Source: Janthinobacterium sp. 1_2014MBL_MicDiv
GTDB lineage: Bacteria > Pseudomonadota > Gammaproteobacteria > Burkholderiales > Burkholderiaceae_D
Assembly: GCF_001865675.1 (NCBI RefSeq)
Contig: NZ_CP011319.1
Location: forward strand, 2,914,001 to 2,978,000
DNA length: 64,000 nucleotides
Direction of reading: 5' to 3'
The notes beneath the pieces are model-generated. The model was not told the DNA's origin, made no database searches, and saw nothing but the letters and a program-made list of their open reading frames with translations. Made by a program: the position numbers and the translations under genes. Below, one piece after another: positions 1 to 8,519 of this stretch. How positions within the stretch are numbered: position 1 is the first letter of the stretch; each line of letters starts with the position of its first letter.

Positions 1-738
1 GCTGCCCCGGCACAGCTTGCCGACGCTGGCGTCGAGCGCGGGCGTGGATGGCGGCGTCGGCCCTTCGCCATCGCCGAATTCCTGCAGCCGCAGCGGGATC
101 GCATGGGCCGCGCCGCCCCAGCCCTTCATGCGGCTGATGACGCAGGTTTCGTCGCGCTGCCCGTACAGGGCCAGGCTGGAGCGGCAGACGTCGCCGAAGC
201 TGCCGTTGAGGATGCGCAGGGTGTCCTGCGTCATGTCCACCGTCAAGCCCCGCTTCAGGTTGAGCAAGGCGCGCCGCGCGAAAAAGCCGTGGTCGTCGCC
301 CGTCAAGCCGTCTTCCACGCGGGCCGAACCGAGGTCCATGGAAAAGGTGGGCGCGTCGACGCCCCACACCATGGTTTCGATGCGGCTGACCTTGGCCGCA
401 TGCTCGGCCAGGCGGATGGCGTCGCCCAGCGAGGCGCCCGAGACGGCGCTGTTGAACACGCTCTTGTCCGGGAAGGTGGCTTGCGCGCGCGTGGGCAAGC
501 CCATTTCCGTGCGCGAATTGCCGATGTAGATGATGCTGGGCCGGTAACGGGCCACGGCATACGTCTTGCCCCAGGCGCTCAGCTTTTCATTCGTCGGGCG
601 CAGGCGCTGCAGCAAGGGAGTGTCCCACTGGTGCAGCAGATAGGGATCGATGCGGTAATTCATGGCCGAGACGAGGGCCAGCACGAAGAAGGCGACGGTA
701 AAGAACCAGGCCAGGTAGCGGCGGGAGATGGTATCCAT
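1..738 (-). CDS. SGNH-type O-acetyltransferase partner of MBOAT (partial, runs off left edge)
   Basis: The reading frame opens at an ATG at 738, 13 bases after the stop of the MBOAT gene, and stays open to base 1, giving 246 visible residues. Residues 7-26 form one hydrophobic segment, so the protein is probably anchored with its main domain in the periplasm. GNSRTEMG (about residues 73-80) looks like the nucleophile block of SGNH/GDSL hydrolases, with Ser75 as the candidate nucleophile. In alginate-type acetylation, an MBOAT protein moves acetyl groups across the membrane and an AlgJ/AlgX-like SGNH protein transfers them to the polymer; the neighbour supports that role here. The C-terminal catalytic Asp-His block is outside the window, so activity cannot be judged. 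Confidence 0.75.
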   Translation of the reverse strand, partial: MDTISRRYLAWFFTVAFFVLALVSAMNYRIDPYLLHQWDTPLLQRLRPTNEKLSAWGKTYAVARYRPSIIYIGNSRTEMGLPTRAQATFPDKSVFNSAVSGASLGDAIRLAEHAAKVSRIETMVWGVDAPTFSMDLGSARVEDGLTGDDHGFFARRALLNLKRGLTVDMTQDTLRILNGSFGDVCRSSLALYGQRDETCVISRMKGWGGAAHAIPLRLQEFGDGEGPTPPSTPALDASVGKLCRGS

Positions 739-751
739 GACGTGTCCCTGC

Positions 752-2311
752 TCAGAATTGGAAGTAGAGAAATTCGGTGACCCGGTTCATGCCGAAGATG
801 CAGGCGACGAACAGCGCGGCAAACCCGAGGCTCCAGCCGCGCGTGGGCCGCCAGCTGAAGGCCCAGCGCCCTTCGGGCTGAAATATTCTTTCAAGCGCGG
901 GCTCGTAGAGAAAGAATATTTCTTGCGTATTCGGCGCCTTGAAGGCCAGCACGATGGCCAGCAGCAGCACGGGCAAGCCGGGGCCCATCAGCTCGATCCA
1001 GCGGATGCCGTCGAACGCGGGTTGCAGCCCCCATTGCGCGAGGCCGGCCGCATGGCTGGCCAGGCCGCGCGGCAGGCTCACGCCGTTCGCCCCCACCAGC
1101 GCGCCGAGGATGTCCCAGGCCGTGGCCACGTCGGGCGCGCGGAAGAAGATCCAGGCCAGCATGACGACGGTAAATGTCAGCGCGGCCGGCCACCAGCGTC
1201 CCGTGGCCGCGCCGAACGCGCGGCGCCACGCCTGCTGCACCACGAGGAACAGGCCGTGCAAGCCGCCCCAGATGACGAAGGTCCAGCCGGCGCCATGCCA
1301 CAGGCCGCCCAGCAGCATGGTCAGCATCAGGTTGCGGTAGCGGATGGCCTCGCCACGGCGGCTGCCGCCCATGGCGATATACAGATAGTCGCGCAGGAAA
1401 CGCGACAGTGTCATGTGCCAGCGGCGCCAGAACTCCGTGATGTTGGCGGCCTTGTACGGCGAATTGAAGTTCAGCGGCAATTTCACGCCGAACATGCGCG
1501 ACAGGCCGATGGCCATGTCGGAATAACCGGAAAAGTCGAAATACAGCTGGAAGGTATAGGCCAGCACGCCGATCCACGCCTCGAGCAGGTTCGGTTCGGC
1601 GCCGGCCGCGAAGACGGGAATGGCCAGCGGCGACAGGTTGTCGGCGATCAGCACTTTTTTCGCCAGCCCGACGACGAAGATCGACATGCCGATGGCCAGG
1701 TTGGCCGCGCGCGGGTGGCCGCTGGCCGGGTCGGCGAACTGCGGCATCATCTCGCGGTGGTGCAGCACGGGGCCGGCGATCAAATGCGGGAAGTAGCTGA
1801 CGAACAGCATGTAATGGATGAAGCGGTATTCGCGCACCTCGCCCCGGTAGCAATCGACGAGGAAGGCGATCTGCGTAAAGGTGAAGAAGGAGATGCCGAT
1901 CGGCAGCACGATGTCGAGGCCGGACCACGGCAGGCTGGCCGCGCCCGCGCCGGCGGCCACGGCGTTGACGCTGTCGATGAAGAAGTTTGCGTATTTATAC
2001 CAGGCGAGCAAGCCCAGGTTCAGCGCCAGTGCCGCCACCAGCACGCGCTTGCGGGCCGCGCCCGCGCTCGAACCGATCAGCCGGCCGGCCCCATAATTGA
2101 GGCAGATCGAGGCCAGCAGCAGCGGCAGGTAGCGCACGTCCCACCACGCATAAAAGAACAGCGAGGCGGCGGCCAGCCAGGCGGCGGGTGCCAGGCGGCG
2201 CCAGCCGGGCTCCGCCCTGGTGCCCGCCGGCGCCAGGCGTTCCAGCAGAAAATAGCCTGCCAGGACGATGGGCAGGTAGGCGCACAGGAAAGCAAAGGAA
2301 TTAAACAGCAT
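752..2311 (-). CDS. MBOAT family O-acyltransferase (AlgI-like)
   Basis: 519 residues, many hydrophobic segments, and the MBOAT landmarks: RWHMTLSRFLRDYLYIAMGG in the middle and LWHGAGWTFVIWGGLHG after it, where the last His is the conserved catalytic residue of the family. Such proteins sit in the inner membrane and pass acyl groups (usually acetyl) toward periplasmic polysaccharide. The start at 2311 is preceded by AAGGAGGAGCC. The start overlaps the end of the upstream glycosyltransferase by 11 bases and the SGNH partner follows, so the three are one operon. Predicted job: O-acetylation of the exopolysaccharide made by this locus. Confidence 0.9.
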   Translation of the reverse strand: MLFNSFAFLCAYLPIVLAGYFLLERLAPAGTRAEPGWRRLAPAAWLAAASLFFYAWWDVRYLPLLLASICLNYGAGRLIGSSAGAARKRVLVAALALNLGLLAWYKYANFFIDSVNAVAAGAGAASLPWSGLDIVLPIGISFFTFTQIAFLVDCYRGEVREYRFIHYMLFVSYFPHLIAGPVLHHREMMPQFADPASGHPRAANLAIGMSIFVVGLAKKVLIADNLSPLAIPVFAAGAEPNLLEAWIGVLAYTFQLYFDFSGYSDMAIGLSRMFGVKLPLNFNSPYKAANITEFWRRWHMTLSRFLRDYLYIAMGGSRRGEAIRYRNLMLTMLLGGLWHGAGWTFVIWGGLHGLFLVVQQAWRRAFGAATGRWWPAALTFTVVMLAWIFFRAPDVATAWDILGALVGANGVSLPRGLASHAAGLAQWGLQPAFDGIRWIELMGPGLPVLLLAIVLAFKAPNTQEIFFLYEPALERIFQPEGRWAFSWRPTRGWSLGFAALFVACIFGMNRVTEFLYFQF

Positions 2312-3392
2312 GGCTCCTCCTTGACGGCTGCGCGGCGGCAACGGCGGCCGCATGCAGCTGGACATAGCAATCGGCGATCTGGCCCGCCACCCGTTCCCAC
2401 GTAAACCGCTCCACCAGCGCCTGCACGCGCAGGCGCGCGGGCGGCTGCGCCAGCAGTTCCGTGATGGCCAGCCGCTGCGCGGTGCCGTCGTCCCAGCGCA
2501 CCTTGCGCAGCGCAAACGCGGAATCGGGCAAGTCGAGCGCGCTTTGCGCCGTCATGACGACGGGCGTGCCGGCCGCCAGCGCTTCGAGCACGCTCAGGGG
2601 AAACACTTCGCCCTGGCTCGGCAGCGCGGCCACGGCCGCCGCATGGTAGGCGCTGGCCAGCAGCGGGTCGGCATGGTCGAGCGCGCCGAGCCAGCTGACG
2701 TGGGGCAAGTCCAGCAACTGCTGCAGATAGCCCTGCTGCTCGCGCGGCGCGGCGCCGATCAACACCAGCGGCAAGCCGGCGCCGGCCAGCGCCTGCGCCA
2801 GACCCAACTGGTTTTTATACGGCGAAATGCTGCCCACCATCAGCACGAACGGCCCGGCGATGCCCGTCTCGCGCAGGAACAGGTCGCCGTTGGCCGTGAA
2901 GAAATGCGGGTTGATGCCGTTCGGGAAGACGCGGATGGACTGGGCCGGCATGCCGAAACCGTGCACGATGGCGTCGCGTTCGGCCTCGCCCAGCGCCACC
3001 ACCACATCGGCCAGCAGCAGGGCGCGCCGCGTCTGCGCGTAACTCGTTTGCACCATCCATTCCGTCAGCCGCCCCGCCAGCCGGTCGGCCAGCCGCGCGC
3101 GCCAGGCGCTGGCGCGGCTCCAGCTGGGCGGCAGCAGCGGCGACAGCACCACCGGCACGCCCAGTTCCCTGGCCGTTTCCACGATGCGATAGTTGCCGTT
3201 GCTTGCCGAAAACACGTGCAGCACGTCGAAATCGGCCAGCCGCTCGTGGTTGGCGTCGACCAGCTGCACCTCGAGCGGGCGCGCCGCGTGAGTGTGCAGG
3301 CGGTTCAGCGCGGCCACGGTCTCGCGCACCTGCACCTGCAAGCCGCCGTCGCGCTGGAACAGCATCGGATAAGACAGGATACCGACACGCAT
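2301..3392 (-). CDS. GT4-family glycosyltransferase
   Basis: 363 residues with a two-lobed GT-B layout. The C-terminal half has FPNGINPHFF and the nucleotide-sugar-binding E-x7-E type motif in GEVFPLSVLEALAAGTPVV, both typical of GT4 retaining transferases. The start MRVGILSYP at 3392 is preceded by AAAGGACGAAC; an in-frame ATG/GTG further upstream would lack this site. It lies 48 bases downstream of the flippase gene. It probably adds one sugar of the repeat unit at the cytoplasmic face. The donor and linkage cannot be read from the sequence. Confidence 0.87.
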   Translation of the reverse strand: MRVGILSYPMLFQRDGGLQVQVRETVAALNRLHTHAARPLEVQLVDANHERLADFDVLHVFSASNGNYRIVETARELGVPVVLSPLLPPSWSRASAWRARLADRLAGRLTEWMVQTSYAQTRRALLLADVVVALGEAERDAIVHGFGMPAQSIRVFPNGINPHFFTANGDLFLRETGIAGPFVLMVGSISPYKNQLGLAQALAGAGLPLVLIGAAPREQQGYLQQLLDLPHVSWLGALDHADPLLASAYHAAAVAALPSQGEVFPLSVLEALAAGTPVVMTAQSALDLPDSAFALRKVRWDDGTAQRLAITELLAQPPARLRVQALVERFTWERVAGQIADCYVQLHAAAVAAAQPSRRSHAV

Positions 3393-3440
3393 GTTCGTCC
3401 TTTCGTTCCTGCGCGCCATCCGGGACCGTTGCGGGTCCGC

Positions 3441-4928
3441 TCAGCGCGGCGATTTGACGGGCAGCCAGCGGCTGGCCAGCTTGCGTTGCAATAACAGAAA
3501 CTCGGCGGCGATCTCGTGTTTCACCAGGAAGACGCCGGCGATCCAGCACAGCAAGGTGGCCAGTCCCGTGCCGGCCAGCGCCAGCAGCGCGGCGCCATAC
3601 GGCAGCTCGTCCGGCAGCCACAGCAGCATGCACAGCGGCGGCGCACCGCTGAGCGCGCACAGGACCAGGCTCTTGCGCACGGCCCGCGCCAGGATGCCCC
3701 AGTGCAAGCCGTTCAAGCGCCGCAAGCAGCCATACGCGAGCCAGCTGCGCAGCACATTGCTGAAGACCACGGCCCAGGCCACGGCCACCAGTCCCAGCGG
3801 CGCCGCCAGCAGCAGCGCCGCCACCTTCAGGCTGCCGGCCCAGGCGTCGAGCCGCACCTGGGCGCGCATCTGGCCCGTCGCCACGAACAGGTAGCGCGCC
3901 ATACTGAACATGCTATACACGGCCGCCGACAGGCACATGATGCGTATCAAGGGCACACAGCCCAGCCATTGCGGGCCATACAGCACCTTGACCAAGGGCA
4001 AAGCCATGCACCCGAGGAAGAGAAAAAACGGCCAGGCCAGCGCCGTCATATAGCTGATCGTGCGCAGGTAGGCATCTGCCGCCCCGCCCGCCCTGCCCGT
4101 CTCGCCATCCTCGCGCGCGCGCGCCGCGAACAGGGGGAACACGACAGGTGAGATGGCGCTGGTGATGGCCTGGTTGAAGAGATTGAGCACGCTTTGCGCC
4201 TTGCCGAACAGGGCCAGGCTGTCGATGCCGATCAGCTTGCCGATGATGAGGTCCGGCGCCGCCACGCCCGCCTCGTCGACGAGGCCGCCGCCCGTCGCAT
4301 ACGCGCCAAAGCTGGCGATGGCGCCCATGCCGCGCCGCCCCGGCAGCCATGGCAGTTCCTTCGGCCGCAGCAGCAGGCTCACCAGTAGAGATGCGGCCGC
4401 GCCGGCCAGCGCCGCCCACACCATGCTCATGTAGCTGTGGCCCAGCAGCGCCAGCAGCACGGCCACCAGCAGGTTGACGACGCTATTGGCCGCGTTGATG
4501 GCGTAGATGGCGCGAAAGCGCAGCTGCCGGCGCAGCATGGGCAAGGTCAGCGCGCTGAAAGGGATCAGCACGAGGTTGATCGACAGCAGCCGCAGCACGG
4601 GCGTCAGGCGCGGCTCGCCATAAAACCGCGCCAGCGGCGCGCTGGCCAGCAGCACCAGCGCCGCCAGCAGCCACGCCACGAGCAGGCTGGTGGCCAGCGC
4701 GGCGCGCAGTTTCACGCGGTCCAGGCGCTTTTCCTGGATCAGGTACTGGCCCACGCCAAAGTCGCGCACCACCTGCGCCAGCGCCACCAGCACGGCGCCC
4801 AGCGAATACACGCCCACCTCGGCCGGCGTCAGCAGGCGCGACAAGATCATGGTGCCGACGATGCCCAGCAGCAGCACCGTGTATTTCTCGGCAAAGGAAA
4901 ACAGGAAGGAATGGCGCGTGGCGTTCAT
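3441..4928 (-). CDS. Wzx-like polysaccharide flippase (PST/MATE-like)
   Basis: 495 residues with regularly spaced hydrophobic segments along the whole length (about 12-14), starting with a TM at residues 14-30 followed by SRLLTPAEVGVYSLG, a phrase typical of polysaccharide-biosynthesis flippases. These proteins move lipid-linked repeat units across the inner membrane. It sits between the fused glycosyltransferase (15-base gap) and the GT4 gene in one leftward operon. No clear Shine-Dalgarno precedes the ATG at 4928, so translation may be coupled to the upstream gene. Confidence 0.88.
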   Translation of the reverse strand: MNATRHSFLFSFAEKYTVLLLGIVGTMILSRLLTPAEVGVYSLGAVLVALAQVVRDFGVGQYLIQEKRLDRVKLRAALATSLLVAWLLAALVLLASAPLARFYGEPRLTPVLRLLSINLVLIPFSALTLPMLRRQLRFRAIYAINAANSVVNLLVAVLLALLGHSYMSMVWAALAGAAASLLVSLLLRPKELPWLPGRRGMGAIASFGAYATGGGLVDEAGVAAPDLIIGKLIGIDSLALFGKAQSVLNLFNQAITSAISPVVFPLFAARAREDGETGRAGGAADAYLRTISYMTALAWPFFLFLGCMALPLVKVLYGPQWLGCVPLIRIMCLSAAVYSMFSMARYLFVATGQMRAQVRLDAWAGSLKVAALLLAAPLGLVAVAWAVVFSNVLRSWLAYGCLRRLNGLHWGILARAVRKSLVLCALSGAPPLCMLLWLPDELPYGAALLALAGTGLATLLCWIAGVFLVKHEIAAEFLLLQRKLASRWLPVKSPR

Positions 4929-4943
4929 CGCGGCGGCCCGCGC

Positions 4944-7028
4944 CTACACCAGGCCCGCATAGAACTGGCGCAGCTGGCGTTGCAGGCGCGGCATCGAATA
5001 GCGCTGCACGGTTTCCGCGCGCGCCAGCCGTCCCATGCGTTCGCGCCGCGGCGCGTCGCGCAGCAGCCCGGCCACGGCGCCGCAGGCGGCCTCCTCGTCG
5101 CCGGGCGGCAGCAGCAAGCCGCCGCCGCTGTCGTGCAGGATATCGCGCGTGCCCGGCACATCCGTGCCCACGGCAGGCACGCCGCAGGCCATCGCTTCGA
5201 TGGTGGCGATGCCGAAGCCTTCGTTCTTGCTCAGCAGCAGATGCAGGTCGAAGGCCGGCATCAGCAGGTCGATGCGCGCCTGGAAGCCGGCAAACACGAT
5301 GCGCGGCGCCAGCCCCAGTTGCTGCGCCTGCAGGCGCAGCATGGCCTCCAGCGGCCCCGTGCCCACGAGTACCAGATACAGGCCGGGAAACTGCGGCGCC
5401 AGGCGGGCGAACAGGGCCAGCAGCGCCTGCGGCCGCTTTTGCGGCGACAGCCGCGCCACCGAACCGAGCACCAGCGCGTCCTGCGGCAAGCCCAGCTGCC
5501 GGCGCGCCAGCACGCGCCGCTCGGGCGAGACGATGAAGGCGTCCGTATCGACGCCGTTCGGGATCACGGCCAGCCGCGTGGCCGGCTCCAGCATGTCGCG
5601 GTACAGGTCCAGGAAATGCCGCATGGCCGACGGCGACACGGCATACACGCCCTTCACGGCGCGGAACGCTTCGCGCAGGAACGGGCGCTGCCAGTCGCTG
5701 AACGGCGCCAGCGGAAACGCATTGTGCACGCTGATCACGGCCGGCAGCCTGCATTGCCGCGCCAGCCAGACGATGGACGCGCCATAACTGGTCCAGCAAA
5801 ACGCCACGTGGACGAGGTCGGGCCGCAGCCGGCGCAGCCGCCACGTGCCCGTCAGCATGGCGCGCAGCCGGTTCCAGCGCCGCCACGCCCAGTGTTCGAG
5901 AAACAATGGCGGCTCGTACACGCGCACGCGCAGCCGCTGCGCGCGCAAGCCCTGCGCCCAGGCGGCAAAGCCGGGAAAGCGCCGCAGCGCCAGCACGCTG
6001 TCGTAACCGCTGTCGTCGAGCATGCGCGCCTCTTGCGCCATGCGCAGCTCCATGCCGCCCAGTTCGCCCGAATAACTGCTGATGACGATGCGCGGCAGCC
6101 GCTTGCGCCGTCCGCGCCACGCTTCATGGAAAAAGCCGCGCAGCTTCGCCCGCTCCCACTGGTGCAGGAACAGGCTGGCAGGGTCGCGCCGCAGCCAGGC
6201 CAGCGCGGCGCCCACGGTGTCGCGCAGGTAGCGTCCCAGCATCCAGCGCGGCACGCCGAGCAATTCCACGCTCGCCTCGGGCAGGGCCAGCCGGCATTGG
6301 CCCCGCCCGAACAGCATGGCGCGCCGCAATATCCAGTCGCGCCGCACCTGCGGTGCGCGGATGATGTGGGCCACCCTGGCCTGCGGACAGAACCATGACG
6401 GGTTGCCGGCCGCGTGCATTTCCAGGTTGAGCCGGGTCTCGCTGCCCATGGCATAGCTGGCGCCCTGCGGGCCGATGCTTTCGTCATAGCGCGCGCCCGC
6501 CTCGAAGATGCGGCGGCGGATGGCCATGTTGGCGCCCCATACGAGGCCCGGATAGACGGGGCCGTCGCGCAGCTCGGGGCTGGTGATGCCCCACGTCAGG
6601 CCGACGGGCGTCAGGCGCAGCAGCCAGTCCGCCGGCCTTGCGCGCCAGGCGGGCACGATGGCGCCGCCGAACAGGGCGTAGCCGGGATGGCTGCGTGCGC
6701 TGTCCTGCAGGCGGCACAGCCAGTCGCGCTCGGGCAGGGCGTCGTCGTCGCCAAAGACGAACAGTTCGCTGCCATCGCCGCCGTGGCGCAAGGCGTGTTC
6801 GACGGCGTCGTTCAGGGCCGGACTGCGGCCGCGCCGCGCCACGTACACGGAGCTGAGAGGCAAGCGCGCGCGGAAGGCGGCGATCACGTCCGCCGTGGCG
6901 TCGCTGCTGCCATTGTCGGCGATGACCAGGCGCCAGCCGCCCTGTGGCGGGCGCAAGCCCATGTACGCCTGCAAGACCTGGGGCAAGGTGCCGGCGCCAT
7001 TGTAGGTCGCCATGAGAACGGTCAACAA
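4944..7028 (-). CDS. Two-domain glycosyltransferase (GT2 + GT4 fusion)
   Basis: About 694 residues. The N-terminal half is a GT2-type domain: VLMATYNGAGTLPQVL at the start, ADNGSSDATADVI, and FGDDDALPERDWL carrying the acidic metal-binding cluster near residue 95. From about residue 320 (RIVISSYSGELGGMELRM) a complete GT4-type domain follows, with VIPNGVDTDAF, ARLSPQKRPQ and the E-x7-E motif NEGFGIATIEAMACGVPAV. The protein may add two successive sugars. Start choice: AAGGAGG lies one base before an in-frame TTG at 7034 but seven bases before the TTG at 7028, so 7028 fits better; there is no ATG before codon 8. It is the first gene of the leftward EPS operon. Confidence 0.88.
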   Translation of the reverse strand: MLTVLMATYNGAGTLPQVLQAYMGLRPPQGGWRLVIADNGSSDATADVIAAFRARLPLSSVYVARRGRSPALNDAVEHALRHGGDGSELFVFGDDDALPERDWLCRLQDSARSHPGYALFGGAIVPAWRARPADWLLRLTPVGLTWGITSPELRDGPVYPGLVWGANMAIRRRIFEAGARYDESIGPQGASYAMGSETRLNLEMHAAGNPSWFCPQARVAHIIRAPQVRRDWILRRAMLFGRGQCRLALPEASVELLGVPRWMLGRYLRDTVGAALAWLRRDPASLFLHQWERAKLRGFFHEAWRGRRKRLPRIVISSYSGELGGMELRMAQEARMLDDSGYDSVLALRRFPGFAAWAQGLRAQRLRVRVYEPPLFLEHWAWRRWNRLRAMLTGTWRLRRLRPDLVHVAFCWTSYGASIVWLARQCRLPAVISVHNAFPLAPFSDWQRPFLREAFRAVKGVYAVSPSAMRHFLDLYRDMLEPATRLAVIPNGVDTDAFIVSPERRVLARRQLGLPQDALVLGSVARLSPQKRPQALLALFARLAPQFPGLYLVLVGTGPLEAMLRLQAQQLGLAPRIVFAGFQARIDLLMPAFDLHLLLSKNEGFGIATIEAMACGVPAVGTDVPGTRDILHDSGGGLLLPPGDEEAACGAVAGLLRDAPRRERMGRLARAETVQRYSMPRLQRQLRQFYAGLV

Positions 7029-7208
7029 GCGCAAGCCTCCTTGGTCTTACTATCATCAAACTGATGAAGTGATGCTGATGTGATGGAGTGATGCCGATGC
7101 ACAGCGCACGAAACCAGTGTAACCAGCCTGCCCGCCAGCCCGTTGACCGGCATCAAGACCCGCTCCCAGGGCGCCGGCGGCAGGAGACAACGAGGAGCGT
7201 CCCCCTTC
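7029..7208. promoter_or_regulatory. Divergent intergenic region with repeats
   Basis: 180 bases separate the leftward glycosyltransferase operon from the rightward O-ligase gene. The region contains a perfect inverted repeat TCATCA-aac-TGATGA at 7053-7067 and, directly next to it, two copies of AGTGATGCYGATG at 7068-7080 and 7087-7099 (period 19). Their position suggests operators or a shared promoter zone. No convincing -35/-10 pair stands out. Confidence 0.4.
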
Positions 7209-8519
7209 ATGCGCGACATCATCGTCACCATCATTATCCTGGGCTCCCTGCCCTTCATCCTGAAGACGCCGGCCATTGGCGGCCTGATGTGGGTCTGGGT
7301 CAGCGTGATGAATCCGCACACGCAGGCGTGGGGCTTTGCCACCCATTTGCCCTTCGCCTTCATCATCGCCATCACCACCATGCTCAGCCTGGTGATGACG
7401 CATGCGCCGCGCAGCCTGCCGCTGACGCCCGTCAGCGTGCTGCTGCTGCTCTTTACGGCGTGGATGAACGTCACGGCGCCGTTCGCGCTGCTGCCCGAGC
7501 CGTCGTGGGAGCAATGGAACAAGGTCATGAAGATCATGCTGATGAGCTTTGTGGTGATGATGGTGATACGCACGCGGCAAGATATCGTGCGCCTCGTGTG
7601 GGTGCTGGTGGGATCGATCGGCTATTACGGCGTGAAAGGCGGCATCTTCACGATTCGCAGCGGCGGCACGGAGCGCGTGTGGGGGCCGGAAGAAACGTTC
7701 ATCGGTGACAACAACTCGCTGGCCCTGGCCCTGATCATCACCATCCCGCTCATGTATTACCTGCAGCAAAACACGGACCGGCGCTGGCTGCGCCACGGCT
7801 TGTCGGCGGCGATGCTGCTGTCGGCCCTGGCCGCGCTGGGTTCGTATTCGCGCGGCGGCCTGCTGGCCATTGCCGCCATGGGCCTGTTCATGTGGCTGAA
7901 GAGCGACCGCAAGCTGGTGCTGGGAGCACTGCTGTGCCTGGTCGCTCCCCTGCTGCTGGCCTTCATGCCCGAGCGCTGGAGCGAGCGCATGGACACCATC
8001 CACAGCTACGAGGACGACGTCTCGGCCATGGGCCGCCTGAATGCCTGGCGCATGGCCTACAACCTGGCGCGCGACCGCTTCTTCGGCGGCGGCTTCGACG
8101 TCTCCGAGCCGGTCGTCTTCGCCCGCTATGCGCCGAATCCCATGGACGTGCATGCGGCGCACAGCATTTACTTCCAGGCGCTGGGCGAACATGGCTTTGT
8201 CGGCCTGGCCATCTACTTGGCGCTGGGCATCGCCACCTGGCATACGGCCGCCGTGATCATCCGTTTGACGCGCGGCAACGCCGAGCTGCGCTGGGCGCAC
8301 GGCCTGGCCACCATGAGCCAGGCCAGCCTGATCGGCTTTGCCGTGGGCGGCGCCTTTCTCAGCCTGCTGTATTTCGACATGCCCTACTATTTGATGGCCG
8401 TGCTGATCGCCACGCGCATCGTCGTCGAGCAGCATGTGCGCGACCACGCGCCGCTGGCGCACCGCGCCAGGCCCAGGGCCGTGGAGAAGGCAAAGACTTC
8501 CGTCGCGGGGCAGCCATGA
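7209..8519 (+). CDS. Putative O-ligase / Wzy-like polymerase, exosortase A system-associated
   Basis: 436 residues, about ten or more hydrophobic segments, and one large extracytoplasmic stretch near the C-terminal third, the layout of Wzy/WaaL-type proteins. The opening MRDIIVTIIILGSLPFIL, the phrases GLMWVWVSVMNPHTQAWGF, GIFTIRSGG and GSYSRGGLLAIAAMG, and FFGGGFDVSEP match my recollection of the exosortase A-associated O-glycosylation ligase family (TIGR03097 type). It is expected to polymerise or transfer the lipid-linked glycan in the periplasm. The ATG at 7209 has GAGGAG 11 bases upstream; a GTG at 7143 would add a polar tail that does not look membrane-like. The stop overlaps the start of the deacetylase gene (ATGA). 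Confidence 0.87.
   Translation: MRDIIVTIIILGSLPFILKTPAIGGLMWVWVSVMNPHTQAWGFATHLPFAFIIAITTMLSLVMTHAPRSLPLTPVSVLLLLFTAWMNVTAPFALLPEPSWEQWNKVMKIMLMSFVVMMVIRTRQDIVRLVWVLVGSIGYYGVKGGIFTIRSGGTERVWGPEETFIGDNNSLALALIITIPLMYYLQQNTDRRWLRHGLSAAMLLSALAALGSYSRGGLLAIAAMGLFMWLKSDRKLVLGALLCLVAPLLLAFMPERWSERMDTIHSYEDDVSAMGRLNAWRMAYNLARDRFFGGGFDVSEPVVFARYAPNPMDVHAAHSIYFQALGEHGFVGLAIYLALGIATWHTAAVIIRLTRGNAELRWAHGLATMSQASLIGFAVGGAFLSLLYFDMPYYLMAVLIATRIVVEQHVRDHAPLAHRARPRAVEKAKTSVAGQP

Noticed and set aside
4437..6398. Long open frame on the plus strand opposite the flippase and fused glycosyltransferase
   Set aside because: Translation is dominated by Gln/Arg/His/Ala without domains; it is the antisense shadow of two recognisable genes in GC-rich DNA.
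7056..8462. 468-codon minus-strand frame opposite the O-ligase gene
   Set aside because: Antisense shadow; the plus-strand product has clear membrane topology and family motifs.
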